Positions 1-11,120 are shown, counted from the stretch's first letter. The stretch is 64,000 bases of DNA from Devosia sp. 66-22 (GCA_001899065.1 MKUZ01000006.1:173054-237053); one strand, 5' to 3'. A program made the numbers and translations. Notes: generated by a model from the letters alone, not told the origin.

Positions 1-1
1 G

Positions 2-2986
2 ATCGGCATCAAGCCAAAGTTCTCGACTGCCGACGGCATCCCCGAGGATTCCGAGGCCGGGTTCGACGTCATCGCCGTCTCGCCCGCGGGCGCGGCGATC
101 GACAAGACCGGCATCAAGTGGAAGCTGTCGCGCATCGACACGACCTACCAGTGGTACCGCAACAACGGCACCTGGCGGTGGGAAGCGATCACGACCACGC
201 GTCAGGTCGCCGACGGCACCATTGACGCCAAGGCGTCGGGTCCGGTCTCCATCGCCGCACCGGTGATGTGGGGCGAGTACCTGCTCGAAGTCGAAAGCAC
301 GGGCGAGGGCGCAACCTCATCGAGCTACGATTTCTACGCCGGCTACTACTATGCCCAGGCCGGATCGAACACGCCCGATACGCTCCGCGTCGTGCTCGAC
401 AAGCCGGCCTACAAGGTGGGCGAAACCGCCAACCTCAAGCTCGATCCGCAGTTCGCCGGCACGGCGCTGGTGATGGTGGTCGATGACCGCATCATCGAGA
501 TGCATGCCGTCGACGTGCCCGAGGGCGGCACCACAGTGCCGCTCACCGTCAGCGAGAGCTGGGGGCCGGGCGCTTACGTCACCGCCATCCTTTATCGTCC
601 GTCGGATGCGGCCGAGAAGCGGATGCCGGCGCGTGCGCTGGGCCTCGCCTTCGCCGATGTGGATCCGGCCGACCGCAAGCTCGAAGTGGCGTTCGACGTG
701 CCCACCGAGACGCTGCCGCGGCAGGCCTTCACCACGAGGGTCAAGATCGACAATGTCGCGCCGGGCCAGAAGGCCTATGTGGCGGTTGCCGCAGTGGACC
801 TCGGCATCCTCAACATCACGCGCTTCAAGACCCCCGATCCGGACGGCTGGTACTTCGGCCAGCGCCAGCTCGGCATGGAGTTCCGTGACCTCTATGGCCT
901 CCTGATCGACCCCACCCAGGGCGATCCGGGCGACCTCAGCGTGGGCGGCGATGGCGATCTGTCGCGTCTCTCCACGCCGCCGGCGACCTCGGTGCTGCTC
1001 GCGCTGCATTCGGGCATCGTCGAAGTGGGTGCGGACGGCATGGCCGAGATCAGCTTCGACCTGCCCGACTTCACCGGCACGGCCCGGCTGATGGCAATGG
1101 CGTGGACCGACACCCAGGTCGGCCATGCCGAAGCCGACGTGTTCGTGCGCGACCCCGTGGTCGTCACCATGAGCCCGCCGCGCTTCCTCCGCCTCGACGA
1201 CACCTCGCGGCTGCTCGTCGAAGTCAACAACGTCTCGGGCCCGGCCGGCGAGTACAAGGTCGAGCTCATCACCCAGACGGGCCTGTCGACCGACGCGGCG
1301 GAAACCAAGTTCACGCTCGAACAGGGTGGCCGCAACTCACTCAATCTCGGGCTGACCGGCACGCAGATCGGCAACAACGATCTCAAGCTGATCATCACGC
1401 AGCCGGACGGCGTCACCATGGTCAAGGAGCTGACGCTGGGCGTCCGCGCCGCGGCCAGCGAGATGACGACGTCCGAGCTGATCCCGATCGGGCCGGGCGA
1501 AACCGTCGAGCTGTCGGCGGTCAAGCTCGACCACCTGATCATGCATTCGGGCCAGCTCACCCTCGCGGTGGGTCCGATTGCCCGCCTCGACGTCCCCGAG
1601 CTCCTGCTCTCGCTCGACCGCTATCCCTATGGATGCGCCGAGCAGACGACGAGCCGGGCGATGCCGCTGCTCTATCTCAACGACGTGGCCCAGAGCATCG
1701 GCATGGGCAGCGACGGCGAGATCGACCAGCGCATCAAGGACGCCATCGCCTCGGTGCTGAGCAAGCAGAACTCGGCCGGCTCGTTCGGCCTGTGGGGCGC
1801 CTATAGCTCCACGGATCTGTGGCTCGACTCCTTCGTCACGGAGTTCCTGCTCCGCGCCAAGGACAAGGGCTATGCCGTGCCTGACCTCGCCATGACCATG
1901 GCGCTCGACTCGATCGGCAACCAGCTCAGCTATGCCAACGACTTCGAGATGGGTGGCGAAGACATCGCCTATGCGCTCTACGACCTGGCTCGCGCCGGCC
2001 GTGCGGCGATCGGCGACCTGCGCTACTATTTCGAGGCGCGTCTCGACCGCTTCGCCACGCCGCTGGCCAAGGCCCAGCTCGGCGCCGCGCTCGCCCTCTA
2101 TGGCGACCGCACCCGCGCCAGCCAGGCCTTCGAGGCGGCCGTGGAGATGCTCACCGAGCGCGAAGACCGGACGAGCTATCGTCCGGACTATGGCAGCCAG
2201 CTGCGCGACACGGCCGCCGTACTGGCCCTCGCCGCCGAGTTCCAGCCGACGGGCGTGGACATCCCGGCGCTCGCAAGCCGGCTCAGCGACCTGCGCGACG
2301 TGGAACGCTGGACCTCGACGCAGGAAGACGGCTGGACGCTCATTGCGGCGGCGGCCCTCGCCAAGGAGACGGCCGAGGGCAGCATCTCGGTCGACGGGCA
2401 GGAGCTGGGTGGCACCGTGTATCGGAGCTACCTGCAGGAGGAGTTCGACGACGGTCCGGTGACCGTGGTCAACAACGGCAACAAGGCCACCGAAATGAAG
2501 ATCTCGGTGACCGGCATTCCGTCCGATCCTCCGCCGGCGAGCGACAACGGCTTCCGCATCGATCGCGTGTTCTACAATCTCGACGGCACCGAAGCCGATA
2601 TGGGCGACGTTACCCAGAACGACCGCTTCGTTGTCGTGCTGACCATGACGCCGACGCAGCTCGGCTCGGGCCAGTACCTGGCCGTGGACCCGCTCCCCGC
2701 CGGCTTCGAGATCGAGAACGCCAACCTCGCGGAAGGCGGCGCGGTGGGTGAGCTCAGCTGGCTCAGCGCCAATTCGCCGAGCCATGTGGAGTCGCGCACC
2801 GACCAGTATGTGGCGGCGTTCCGCTACATGTCCGGCGTCGATGTGTTCTCGACCGCCTACATGGTCCGCGCCACCTCGCCGGGCACCTTCGTGCTCCCCG
2901 GCGCGACGGTGGAGGACATGTATCGCCCCGAGTTCCGCGGCAACACGGACCCGGGCAGCATCGAGGTCAAGACGGCCGGGCAATGA
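2..2986 (+). CDS. Bacterial alpha-2-macroglobulin family protein (5' partial)
   Basis: The reading frame is open from the first bases, so the N-terminus (signal peptide or lipobox and first macroglobulin domains) lies outside the window. The visible 994 residues contain beta-sandwich macroglobulin repeats, a central alpha-2-macroglobulin region, and a thioester-type motif GCAEQ (Cys codon 1634-1636, Gln codon 1643-1645) opening a helical toroid domain. This matches periplasmic bacterial A2M proteins of the YfhM type, which are thought to trap proteases that breach the outer membrane. Family members usually read CLEQ; here the second position is Ala, but the thioester Cys and Gln are kept. The stop overlaps the start of the next gene (ATGA), and the A2M/PBP1C pairing is the classical one, which supports the call strongly. 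Confidence 0.92.
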   Translation: MGIKPKFSTADGIPEDSEAGFDVIAVSPAGAAIDKTGIKWKLSRIDTTYQWYRNNGTWRWEAITTTRQVADGTIDAKASGPVSIAAPVMWGEYLLEVESTGEGATSSSYDFYAGYYYAQAGSNTPDTLRVVLDKPAYKVGETANLKLDPQFAGTALVMVVDDRIIEMHAVDVPEGGTTVPLTVSESWGPGAYVTAILYRPSDAAEKRMPARALGLAFADVDPADRKLEVAFDVPTETLPRQAFTTRVKIDNVAPGQKAYVAVAAVDLGILNITRFKTPDPDGWYFGQRQLGMEFRDLYGLLIDPTQGDPGDLSVGGDGDLSRLSTPPATSVLLALHSGIVEVGADGMAEISFDLPDFTGTARLMAMAWTDTQVGHAEADVFVRDPVVVTMSPPRFLRLDDTSRLLVEVNNVSGPAGEYKVELITQTGLSTDAAETKFTLEQGGRNSLNLGLTGTQIGNNDLKLIITQPDGVTMVKELTLGVRAAASEMTTSELIPIGPGETVELSAVKLDHLIMHSGQLTLAVGPIARLDVPELLLSLDRYPYGCAEQTTSRAMPLLYLNDVAQSIGMGSDGEIDQRIKDAIASVLSKQNSAGSFGLWGAYSSTDLWLDSFVTEFLLRAKDKGYAVPDLAMTMALDSIGNQLSYANDFEMGGEDIAYALYDLARAGRAAIGDLRYYFEARLDRFATPLAKAQLGAALALYGDRTRASQAFEAAVEMLTEREDRTSYRPDYGSQLRDTAAVLALAAEFQPTGVDIPALASRLSDLRDVERWTSTQEDGWTLIAAAALAKETAEGSISVDGQELGGTVYRSYLQEEFDDGPVTVVNNGNKATEMKISVTGIPSDPPPASDNGFRIDRVFYNLDGTEADMGDVTQNDRFVVVLTMTPTQLGSGQYLAVDPLPAGFEIENANLAEGGAVGELSWLSANSPSHVESRTDQYVAAFRYMSGVDVFSTAYMVRATSPGTFVLPGATVEDMYRPEFRGNTDPGSIEVKTAGQ

Positions 2987-5112
2987 GCACGACCGTCCCG
3001 CAAAGCACGAGGCGCGGCCGCAAGCCGCGCCTCTCGAACTGGGCGGCGATCGCGCTGATCGCCGCTGCCGGCGTCGGCGTCGGCGGTGTCGCCTATACGC
3101 GGGGCACGATCGAACAGATCGCAGCGGCATTGCCCGCGACGCCCGATCTCGCGACGCTGCCGGTCTCGACCTCGGTGGTCGACCGCAACGGCCAGCTCCT
3201 GCGTCCGTTCACCACCGACGGTCGCTGGCGCCTGCCGGTCAGCGTGGACCAGGTCGACCGGCGCTTCATCGACATGCTGCTGGCCTATGAGGACCAGCGC
3301 TTTGCCACCCATCACGGCATCGACTGGAGCGGCATGGCCCGCGCCGCGGTGCAGTTCACCATGGCCGGCGGCAAGATCGTGTCGGGCGGCTCGACGCTGA
3401 CCATGCAGGTCGCGCGGCTGCTCGAGACCGGCTCGACGCGCAGCCTCGATGCCAAGCTGCGCCAGATGGTGCATGCCGACCGGCTCGAGAGCGAGCTGAG
3501 CAAGGACCAGATCCTGACGCTCTACCTGACGCTCGCCCCCTATGGCGGCAATATCGAGGGCGTGCGCGCTGCCTCCCTCGCCTATTTCGGCAAGGAGCCG
3601 GCGCGGCTGACCACGGCGGAAGCCGCGCTGCTCGTGGCGCTGCCGCAATCGCCCGAGGCGCGCCGCCCCGACCTTAATCCCACGGTCGCCAAGCTCGCAC
3701 GCGACACCGTGCTCGACCGCATGGTGACCGCGGGGCTGATGCAGCAGGAAGAAGCGGACGCCGCCAAGGGCGAGCCGATCCCCACGGCCCGCCGCGAATT
3801 CCCCATGCTCGCCGCGCACCTGGCGCAGGAGGCGACGGCGCTCGACCCCAGCGCGCGGACGATCCCGCTCACCCTCGACAAGAAGCTGCAGCAGGCGCTC
3901 GAAAAGCTGGGCACGACGCGCGCCGCGCCGCTCGGCGACGAAGTCTCGGTGGCGATCCTCGTCGCCGACCAGGAGAGCGGCGACATTCTCGCCTCGGTCG
4001 GTTCGGCCGGCCTGTTCAAATCGAGCGCCGACGGCTTCGTCGACATGACCAAGGCGGTGCGCTCGCCCGGCTCGACGCTGAAGCCGCTGATCTACGGGCT
4101 CGGCTTCGAGCTCGGTCTCGCCCATCCCGAGAGCCTGATCGAGGACCGCACCACGGCGTTCGGCGCCTATGTCCCGGTCAATTTCGACAATTTCACCCGC
4201 GGCACGGTGACCATCCACCAGGCGCTGCTCGAATCGCTCAACATCCCCGCCGTCATCGTGCTCGATGCGGTGGGCACGGCGCGGCTCGTGTCGCGCATGA
4301 AGCGGGCCTATGCCGACCCCAAACTGCCCGACCAGACGCTGCCCGGCCTCGCGATCGGCCTGGGCGGCGTGGGCGTGACGCTGCGCGACCTCGTCTCGAT
4401 GTATGCCTCGATCGCGCGCGGCGGCATGCCGGTGCATCTCAATGACGGCGTCGGCCCGCATGTCGATACCACCGGCAACGAGGCGCCGGTGCTCGATCCG
4501 GTGTCGGCCTGGTACGTCAGCTCGATCCTTCGCGACGTGCCGCCGCCGGTCAACGGCATCTCCGGGCGCATCGCGTTCAAGACCGGCACCTCCTATGGCT
4601 ACCGTGACGCCTGGGCGGTGGGCTATGACGGCCAGAATGTCGTCGGCGTGTGGGTGGGCCGCCCCGACGGCGTGCCGGTGCCCGGCATTTCGGGCATCAA
4701 GGCGGCGGCGCCCATCCTGTTCGAGGCGTTCGACCGCATCGGCCCGACGCAGCCCTTCGCACCCGCGCCCAATGGCGTCATCCTCGCTGCCAATCCGGAC
4801 CTGCCCGAACCGCTCCGCCGCTTCCGCCACCCCAACGACAACCGCACCGCCCGCGATCCTTCGCCCGAAATCTCGTTCCCCGAGGACGGCTCGGACCTCG
4901 ACCTCGGCATCGGGGCCGGCGACGGCCAGCCGCTGGTGGTGAAGGTCCGCAACGGCGCCCCGCCCTTCACCTTCTTCGCCAACGGCGCCCCGTTCGAGCA
5001 GGCCGCGTTCACCCGCCAGGGCATCTGGACGCCCGACGGCCCGGGCTATGTCACCGTCTCCGTGGTGGATGCGAAGGGCCGCAGCGACCAGGTGAAGGTG
5101 TTTCTGGACTGA
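2983..5112 (+). CDS. pbpC: Penicillin-binding protein 1C
   Basis: Bifunctional peptidoglycan synthase of 709 residues. An N-terminal membrane anchor lies at about 19-38. The GT51 glycosyltransferase domain shows the catalytic Glu in EDQRF (E103) and the GGSTLTMQ segment near 135-142. The transpeptidase domain has the acyl-serine SxxK at S364-K367 (inside SPGSTLKPL), an SLN motif near residue 423, and KTGTS at 533-537. The tail past about 620 resembles the PBP1C C-terminal domain. It polymerises glycan and crosslinks stem peptides at the outer face of the inner membrane. Its ATG overlaps the A2M stop by four bases, so the two are probably translationally coupled and act together in envelope repair or defence. 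Confidence 0.95.
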   Translation: MSTTVPQSTRRGRKPRLSNWAAIALIAAAGVGVGGVAYTRGTIEQIAAALPATPDLATLPVSTSVVDRNGQLLRPFTTDGRWRLPVSVDQVDRRFIDMLLAYEDQRFATHHGIDWSGMARAAVQFTMAGGKIVSGGSTLTMQVARLLETGSTRSLDAKLRQMVHADRLESELSKDQILTLYLTLAPYGGNIEGVRAASLAYFGKEPARLTTAEAALLVALPQSPEARRPDLNPTVAKLARDTVLDRMVTAGLMQQEEADAAKGEPIPTARREFPMLAAHLAQEATALDPSARTIPLTLDKKLQQALEKLGTTRAAPLGDEVSVAILVADQESGDILASVGSAGLFKSSADGFVDMTKAVRSPGSTLKPLIYGLGFELGLAHPESLIEDRTTAFGAYVPVNFDNFTRGTVTIHQALLESLNIPAVIVLDAVGTARLVSRMKRAYADPKLPDQTLPGLAIGLGGVGVTLRDLVSMYASIARGGMPVHLNDGVGPHVDTTGNEAPVLDPVSAWYVSSILRDVPPPVNGISGRIAFKTGTSYGYRDAWAVGYDGQNVVGVWVGRPDGVPVPGISGIKAAAPILFEAFDRIGPTQPFAPAPNGVILAANPDLPEPLRRFRHPNDNRTARDPSPEISFPEDGSDLDLGIGAGDGQPLVVKVRNGAPPFTFFANGAPFEQAAFTRQGIWTPDGPGYVTVSVVDAKGRSDQVKVFLD

Positions 5113-5251
5113 GGCCCGCGCAGGCCCCCAGCCCCCACTCACACATTCGTGCGCCCGCGTTGAAACGCCGCGTGCTTCGCTGTCGTTGCTGTGTCACAAA
5201 TCGACCACTGCGCCGGCCCACTCTCCGGTGCACGACAGTTGAGAGCCTGAT

Positions 5252-6373
5252 TTGGCCGCGTACATTCTGCGCCGTATCCTGCTGATGATCCCCACACTGT
5301 TCGGGATCATGCTGCTCTCGTTCGTGATCATCCAGTTCGCGCCCGGGGGGCCCGTCGAGCAGGCCATTGCCCGCATGTCGGGCCAGGGCGGCTCGGTGAT
5401 GGCGACCGTCACGGGCGGCCAGGGCGACCTGATCTCGCCGGGCGGCGGCGCACAGAACAGCGCCGCCACCACGCAGGGCGGCAACACCAGCCTCTATCGC
5501 GGCTCGCGCGGGCTCAACCCCAAGGTGGTTGCCGCCATCGAGAAGCGTTTCGGCTTCGACAAGCCGCCGGTCGAGCGCTTCTTCACCATGCTGTGGAACT
5601 ATGTCCGCTTCGACTTCGGCAACAGCTTCTTCCGCGACATCTCGGTGATCGACCTGATCAAGGAGAAGCTGCCGGTGTCGATCACGCTGGGTGTGTGGAT
5701 GACCGTGCTCAGTTACGGTATCTCGATCCCGCTCGGCATCCGCAAGGCAGTCAAGGACGGATCGCGCTTCGATGTATGGACCTCGTCGGTGATCGTGCTC
5801 GGCTATGCGGTGCCCGGCTTCCTCATCGCCATCCTGCTGATCGTGCTGTTCGCCGGCGGCAGTTTCTGGACCATCTTCCCATTGAAGGGGCTGGTCTCGT
5901 CCAACTGGGCGAGCCTGCCCTGGTGGCAGCAGATCCTCGACTATCTGTGGCACATTGCCCTGCCCATCTTCGCGATGGCGCTGGGTGCCTTCGCCACGGC
6001 GACGCTGCTCACCAAGAACTCCTTCCTCGAGGAGATTTCCAAGCAATATGTCACCACGGCCCGCGCCAAGGGGCTCAACGAAGGCCGCATCCTCTACGGC
6101 CACGTGTTCCGCAACGCCATGCTGATCGTCATCGCAACGTTCCCCGGCGCCTTCATCGCGAGCTTCTTCGGCGGCTCGCTCCTCATCGAAACCATCTTTT
6201 CGCTCGACGGGCTGGGCTATCTCGGCTTCCAATCGGTCATTGCGCGCGACTATTCGGTGGTGTTTGCGACGCTCTACATCTTCTCGCTGCTGGGCATGGT
6301 GATCGGGCTCGTCTCCGACCTCGTCTATGCGTGGGTCGACCCGCGCATCGATTTCGAGAGCCGCGCGGTATGA
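5252..6373 (+). CDS. yejB: Peptide ABC transporter permease, YejB-like
   Basis: Inner-membrane permease of 373 residues. The first helix begins right after the start ([11 protein letters not shown]), and a long periplasmic loop precedes the binding-protein-dependent transport domain. The cytoplasmic coupling loop is near residues 269-290 ([12 protein letters not shown]). The start is TTG at 5252 with a GAGAG purine stretch just upstream; no better start is in frame nearby. The length and the extended first periplasmic loop are typical of YejB rather than DppB. YejABEF systems import oligopeptides and peptide antibiotics such as microcin C. The stop overlaps the next start (ATGA). Confidence 0.92.
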   Translation: MAAYILRRILLMIPTLFGIMLLSFVIIQFAPGGPVEQAIARMSGQGGSVMATVTGGQGDLISPGGGAQNSAATTQGGNTSLYRGSRGLNPKVVAAIEKRFGFDKPPVERFFTMLWNYVRFDFGNSFFRDISVIDLIKEKLPVSITLGVWMTVLSYGISIPLGIRKAVKDGSRFDVWTSSVIVLGYAVPGFLIAILLIVLFAGGSFWTIFPLKGLVSSNWASLPWWQQILDYLWHIALPIFAMALGAFATATLLTKNSFLEEISKQYVTTARAKGLNEGRILYGHVFRNAMLIVIATFPGAFIASFFGGSLLIETIFSLDGLGYLGFQSVIARDYSVVFATLYIFSLLGMVIGLVSDLVYAWVDPRIDFESRAV

Positions 6374-7551
6374 TCGCCGGGCTCGCCAACCGCCTCGCGT
6401 TCTCCGGTCCGGTCTGGGCCCCCGCCGATGTCGCGGCGCCGCCGGTGGCAGCCCGCCCACGTATCTCACCGATCACCCAACGCCGTATCCGCAACTTCGC
6501 CGCCAGCAAGCGTGGCGTATGGTCATTGTGGATTTTCGTTCTACTGTTCGCGCTGTCGATGTTCAGCGAATTCATCGCGTCCGACCGGCCGATCGTCGCT
6601 GTCTACAAGGGCGAACTGCTGTTTCCCATCGTTGTCAATTACCCCGAAGCCAAGTTCGGCGGCTTCCTTGCCACCACCAATTTCCGCGACCCGCTCAACC
6701 GGACAGAGATCGAGGCCAATGGCTGGATGGCCTGGCCGCCCATCCGCTTCTCCTACGGCACCGTCGACAACAATCTGCCGCGCGCCGCACCGACACCGCC
6801 CACCTGGGCGATGGCGCCCGAGCAGCGCTGCGCCGGCTATCCGCAGGGCGATGCCGACCCCGAATGCCGCCTCGGCAACTGGCACTGGCTGGGTACCGAC
6901 GACCAGGGACGCGATGTGCTGGCGCGCCTGCTCTACGGCTTCCGCATCTCGGTGCTATTCGGCCTCGCGCTCACCATCACCTCGTCGATCGTGGGCGTCC
7001 TGGTTGGCGCCGTGTCGGGCTATTTCGGCGGCTGGACCGACCTCCTCACGCAGCGCTTCATCGAGGTGTGGGCCTCGATCCCCTCGCTCTACCTGCTGCT
7101 CATCATGTCGAGCTTCATCGCGCCCAGCTTCTGGACGCTGCTCGCCATCCTGCTGCTGTTCGGCTGGGTGACGCTGGTGGGGCTGGTGCGCGCCGAGTTC
7201 CTGCGCGCCCGCAATTTCGAGTATGTCGCGGCCGCCCGAGCGCTCGGCGTCTCGAACGTCGCCATCATGTGGCGCCACCTGCTCCCCAACGCGATGGTGG
7301 CGACGCTCACCTTCATGCCGTTCATTCTCGGCGCCTCGATCGTCACGCTCACCTCGCTCGACTATCTGGGCTTCGGCCTGCCGCCCGGTTCGCCCTCGCT
7401 GGGCGAGCTGCTGAGCCAGGGCAAGGAGAACCTCCAGGCACCCTGGCTCTCCATCACCGGCTTCGTCACCATCTCCCTCATGCTGTCGCTGCTGGTGTTC
7501 GTCGGCGAGGCGGTGCGCGATGCCTTCGATCCACGGAAAGTGTTCCAATGA
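6370..7551 (+). CDS. yejE: Peptide ABC transporter permease, YejE-like
   Basis: Second permease of the Yej importer, 393 residues from the ATG that overlaps the yejB stop. The frame is open further upstream, but that part is antisense-like noise inside yejB and the ATGA overlap decides the start. A cytoplasmic N-terminus of about 55 residues precedes helix 1, followed by a large periplasmic insertion (to about residue 170). That insertion contains the [10 protein letters not shown] segment common to DppC/OppC-type permeases. The coupling loop lies near 286-308 ([20 protein letters not shown]). Five or six membrane helices are visible. It would pair with YejB to form the channel. Confidence 0.92.
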   Translation: MIAGLANRLAFSGPVWAPADVAAPPVAARPRISPITQRRIRNFAASKRGVWSLWIFVLLFALSMFSEFIASDRPIVAVYKGELLFPIVVNYPEAKFGGFLATTNFRDPLNRTEIEANGWMAWPPIRFSYGTVDNNLPRAAPTPPTWAMAPEQRCAGYPQGDADPECRLGNWHWLGTDDQGRDVLARLLYGFRISVLFGLALTITSSIVGVLVGAVSGYFGGWTDLLTQRFIEVWASIPSLYLLLIMSSFIAPSFWTLLAILLLFGWVTLVGLVRAEFLRARNFEYVAAARALGVSNVAIMWRHLLPNAMVATLTFMPFILGASIVTLTSLDYLGFGLPPGSPSLGELLSQGKENLQAPWLSITGFVTISLMLSLLVFVGEAVRDAFDPRKVFQ

Positions 7552-9206
7552 GTACGCTGCTCGAGGTCGAGGACCTCCAGATCGGCTTCCACATGGATAC
7601 GACCACGATCCACGCGGTGCGCGGCATCTCGTTCAGCATCGAGCCCGGCAAGACCCTCGCTCTCGTCGGCGAGAGCGGGTCGGGCAAGTCGGTGACCGCC
7701 AATTCGATCCTGAGGCTCCTGCCGGAGTCGGCGGAGGTGCAGGGCACTATCCGCTACAAGGGCCGTGACCTCCTCACCATGGGCGACCGCGAGCTGCGCG
7801 GCATTCGCGGCAACGACATCTCGATGGTGTTCCAGGAGCCCATGAGCTCGCTCAATCCGCTGCACACGGTGGAGCAGCAGGTGAGCGAGATCATCACCAC
7901 CCATCGCGGCCTGCGCCGCGCCGCGGCCCGCGCCGAGACGCTGCGGCTGCTCGACATGGTGGGACTGCCCAATGCCGAGACGCGCCTCGACGACTATCCG
8001 CACCAGCTGTCGGGCGGCCAGCGGCAGCGCGTGATGATCGCCATGGCGCTCGCCAACGAGCCTGACCTCTTGATCGCCGACGAGCCGACGACCTCGCTCG
8101 ACGTCACCGTGCAGGCGCAGATCCTCGGCCTGCTCCAGGATATGCAGCGGCGGCTGGGCATGGCCATGCTGTTCATCACGCACGACCTGGGCATCGTGCG
8201 CCACCTCGCCGACACCGTATGCGTGATGACGCAGGGCGAGATCGTCGAGCGCGGCGACGTGGCCGATGTCTTCGGCAACCCCCAGCACAGCTACACGCGG
8301 CACCTGCTCGCGGCCGAGCCGAGCGGCGCGCCGCCGCTGGCCGATCCCGACGCGCCGGTGATCGCCTCGACCGAGAACCTCCGCGTCTGGTTCCCCATCA
8401 AGCGCGGCGTGCTGCGCCGTACGGTGGGCCACATCAAGGCGGTGGACGACGTCAGCCTCGAAGTGCGCGAGGGCCAGACGCTGGGCATCGTCGGCGAGAG
8501 CGGCAGCGGCAAGACCACGCTCGGCCGCGCCATGCTGCGCCTGCTGCCCTCCGAGGGCCGCATCGTGTTCATGGGCAGCGAGCTCAGCAAGCACGGCTGG
8601 AACGAGATGCGGCCGATCCGCAAGGACATGCAGATCGTGTTCCAGGATCCGTTCGGCTCACTGTCGCCGCGCATGACCATCGGCGAGATCATCGCCGAGG
8701 GCATCAATGTGCACATGCCGGCGCTCAGCGAGGACGAACGCGAGCGCAAGGTGTCGCGCGCCCTCATCGAAGTGGGGCTCGAGGCCGCGATGATGCACCG
8801 CTACCCGCACGAGTTCTCCGGCGGCCAGCGGCAGCGCGTCGCCATCGCCCGCGCCCTCGTGCTCGAACCCAGGCTGGTGGTGCTCGACGAGCCGACCTCG
8901 GCGCTCGACATGAGCGTCCAGGCGCAGGTGGTCGATTTGCTGCGCATGCTGCAGACGCGGCACCGGCTCACCTATCTGTTCATCTCGCACGACCTGCGCG
9001 TCATCCGCGCGCTCGCCAACGAGCTGATCGTGATGAAGGACGGCAAGGTGATCGAGGCCGGTCCGGCCGCCGACATCTTCGCCAACCCCGCATCGGCCTA
9101 CACGCGGCAGCTCATGCGCGCGGCGCTCACCGATGTGCTGGTTCCGCCGCCCGACAACGACGTGCTAGGTTTCGACAAATCCACCGCTCAGAGAGGCCCG
9201 CAATGA
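7548..9206 (+). CDS. yejF: Peptide ABC transporter ATPase with two nucleotide-binding domains, YejF-like
   Basis: A 552-residue fusion of DppD-like and DppF-like ATPase domains. The first domain has Walker A GESGSGKS near residue 40 and signature LSGGQRQRV near 155. The second has Walker A GESGSGKT near 315 and signature FSGGQRQRV near 424. Each domain carries a Walker B of the form DEPT with a following D-loop. One chain therefore supplies both ATP sites that power YejBE. Start ATG overlaps the yejE stop by four bases and its own stop overlaps yejA in the same way, so the operon is tightly coupled. Confidence 0.93.
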   Translation: MSTLLEVEDLQIGFHMDTTTIHAVRGISFSIEPGKTLALVGESGSGKSVTANSILRLLPESAEVQGTIRYKGRDLLTMGDRELRGIRGNDISMVFQEPMSSLNPLHTVEQQVSEIITTHRGLRRAAARAETLRLLDMVGLPNAETRLDDYPHQLSGGQRQRVMIAMALANEPDLLIADEPTTSLDVTVQAQILGLLQDMQRRLGMAMLFITHDLGIVRHLADTVCVMTQGEIVERGDVADVFGNPQHSYTRHLLAAEPSGAPPLADPDAPVIASTENLRVWFPIKRGVLRRTVGHIKAVDDVSLEVREGQTLGIVGESGSGKTTLGRAMLRLLPSEGRIVFMGSELSKHGWNEMRPIRKDMQIVFQDPFGSLSPRMTIGEIIAEGINVHMPALSEDERERKVSRALIEVGLEAAMMHRYPHEFSGGQRQRVAIARALVLEPRLVVLDEPTSALDMSVQAQVVDLLRMLQTRHRLTYLFISHDLRVIRALANELIVMKDGKVIEAGPAADIFANPASAYTRQLMRAALTDVLVPPPDNDVLGFDKSTAQRGPQ

Positions 9207-11059
9207 CCCCGATCCTCCGCGCTTCCCTCCTTGCCGCCGCGCTGCTCCTCGCCGCGGCCCCCGCCGTCGCCGATCCGGCGCAGAACGGGGAGTGGCACCA
9301 CGCCACCTCGCTGCTGGGCGCTCCCAAATATCCAGCCGGCTTCGCGCATTTCGACTACGTCAATGTCGATGCGCCCAAGGGCGGCCTCGTCCGCCTCGAC
9401 GAGCAGGGCAGCTTCGATACGTTCAACCCGATCCTGCCCGAGGGCGAGCCGGCGACGGGCCTCGGCCTCGTCTACGAGACGCTGACCGAGACACCGCTCG
9501 ACGACACCAATGCCTCCTATGGCCATGTCGCCGAGGCCTGGGCCTATCCGCCCGATATCTCATCGACCACCTTCCGCCTCAACGCGCGGGCAAAGTGGCA
9601 GGACGGCCAGCCGATCACCGCCGCCGACGTCATCTGGTCATTCGAGAAGCAGACGACGCTCAATCCGAATCTGCAGCAGTACTACCAAGACGTGAGCAAG
9701 GTGGAGGAGACGGCGCCGGGCGAGGTGACGTTCTTCTTTTCGACCACCAACAACCGCGAGCTGCCCACGATCCTCGGCCAGATGCTGGTACTGCCCAAGC
9801 ACTGGTGGGAGGGCACCGACGCCAACGGCAAGCAGCGCGACATCGGCGCCTCGACGCTCGAGCTGCCGATGGGTTCGGGCCCGTACAAGATGAAGGAGTA
9901 CGCTGCCGGCGCCTCGATCACCTATGAGCGCGACCCCAATTGGTGGGGGGCGGCGGAGCCGATCGGCATCGGCCAGTACAATTTCGACCTGATCCGCTTC
10001 GAATACTTCCGCGACCTCGATGTCGCCTTCGAAGGCTTCAAGGGCGACCAGTTCGACTGGTGGCTGGAGAACCGCGCCGCGCGCTGGGCCAATTCCTACG
10101 ATTTCCCCGCTGCGCAGGACGGCAGGGTGATCAAGGAGCTGTTCCCCAATTCCTACATGGATTCGGGCGTGATGGTGGGCTTCATGCCCAATTTAAGGAT
10201 CGACAAGTTCAAGGACGCGCGCGTGCGCCACGCGTTGCTGCTCGCCTTCGACTTCGAGAGTCTCAACAAAACCCTGTTCTACGATCAGTATGAGCGCGTC
10301 AGCTCCTACTTCTTCGGCCTGCCCTTCGCCAGCAAGGGGCTGCCGGCAGGACAGGAGCTCGAGATCCTCGAAGCGGTGAAGGACAAGGTGCCGCCCGAGG
10401 TGTTCACGTCAGAATATGTGAGCCCGGTCGCCGGCGATCCCGCCAAGCTGCGCGAGAATCTCCGGCAGGCGCTGGCCCTCCTCACCGAGGCGGGCTACAC
10501 GCTCAACGGCAACCAGCTCGTCGATGCCGGCGGCACGCAGCTCAGCTTCGAGATTCTGCTCAACGGCCCGACCATCGAGCCGGTGGCGACGGCGTGGCAG
10601 ACGAACCTGCGCTCCATCGGCATCGAGGCCAGCATCCGGCCGGTCGATTCGGCCGAGTACATCAACCGCGTCCGCTCGCGCGATTTCGAGATGATCTATT
10701 CGGGCTGGTCGCAGTCGATGTCGCCGGGCAACGAGCAGAACTTCTTCTTCGGCTCGGAAGCGGCGACCGACGAGAACAGCGCCAATTATGGCGGCATCGC
10801 CGACCCCGGCGTCGACGCGCTGATCGACCGCATCGTGTTCGCCAAGGACCGCGACGAGCTGCTGGCGGCAACCGCGGCGCTCGACCGCGTGCTGCTGTTC
10901 AACTACTTCGTCATTCCCAGCTACACGCTGCGCAACGAACGCGTCGCGCGCTGGGACCGTTTCAGCCACCCCGACAAGCTGCCCGAATTCTCGATCGGCT
11001 TCCCGCAGGTGTGGTGGTACGACGAGGCGAAAGCGGCAAAGACCGGGGTGGCGCAGTAG
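9203..11059 (+). CDS. yejA: Periplasmic peptide-binding protein, YejA-like
   Basis: Solute-binding protein of 618 residues, family 5 (SBP_bac_5). A clear Sec signal peptide (hydrophobic stretch ending AVADP, cleavage near residue 24) is followed by WHHATSLLG and FDYVNVDAPKGG, which resemble the YejA N-terminus. The protein captures peptides in the periplasm for YejBEF. The gene sits last in the operon, which differs from the yejA-first order of enteric bacteria. A strong stem-loop follows at 11065-11103, before a convergent gene. Confidence 0.9.
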   Translation: MTPILRASLLAAALLLAAAPAVADPAQNGEWHHATSLLGAPKYPAGFAHFDYVNVDAPKGGLVRLDEQGSFDTFNPILPEGEPATGLGLVYETLTETPLDDTNASYGHVAEAWAYPPDISSTTFRLNARAKWQDGQPITAADVIWSFEKQTTLNPNLQQYYQDVSKVEETAPGEVTFFFSTTNNRELPTILGQMLVLPKHWWEGTDANGKQRDIGASTLELPMGSGPYKMKEYAAGASITYERDPNWWGAAEPIGIGQYNFDLIRFEYFRDLDVAFEGFKGDQFDWWLENRAARWANSYDFPAAQDGRVIKELFPNSYMDSGVMVGFMPNLRIDKFKDARVRHALLLAFDFESLNKTLFYDQYERVSSYFFGLPFASKGLPAGQELEILEAVKDKVPPEVFTSEYVSPVAGDPAKLRENLRQALALLTEAGYTLNGNQLVDAGGTQLSFEILLNGPTIEPVATAWQTNLRSIGIEASIRPVDSAEYINRVRSRDFEMIYSGWSQSMSPGNEQNFFFGSEAATDENSANYGGIADPGVDALIDRIVFAKDRDELLAATAALDRVLLFNYFVIPSYTLRNERVARWDRFSHPDKLPEFSIGFPQVWWYDEAKAAKTGVAQ

Positions 11060-11064
11060 CGGTC

Positions 11065-11103
11065 AGAGCTTCGGGGCGAGACCGGATCTCGCCCCGACGC
11101 TCT
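11065..11103. terminator. Bidirectional terminator-like stem-loop between yejA and the GH4 gene
   Basis: CGGGGCGAGA (11072-11081) pairs perfectly with TCTCGCCCCG (11087-11096) around a five-base loop. An outer AGAGC/GCTCT pair extends the stem. No clear U-tract follows, but the position between two convergent genes makes termination or mRNA 3'-end protection the likely role. Confidence 0.72.
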
Positions 11104-11120
11104 GGGTGCGGATCGCCAGC

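Noticed and set aside
2857-5142. A 761-codon open frame on the minus strand
   Set aside because: Antisense to penicillin-binding protein 1C, whose catalytic motifs are all intact; composition is that of a shadow frame.
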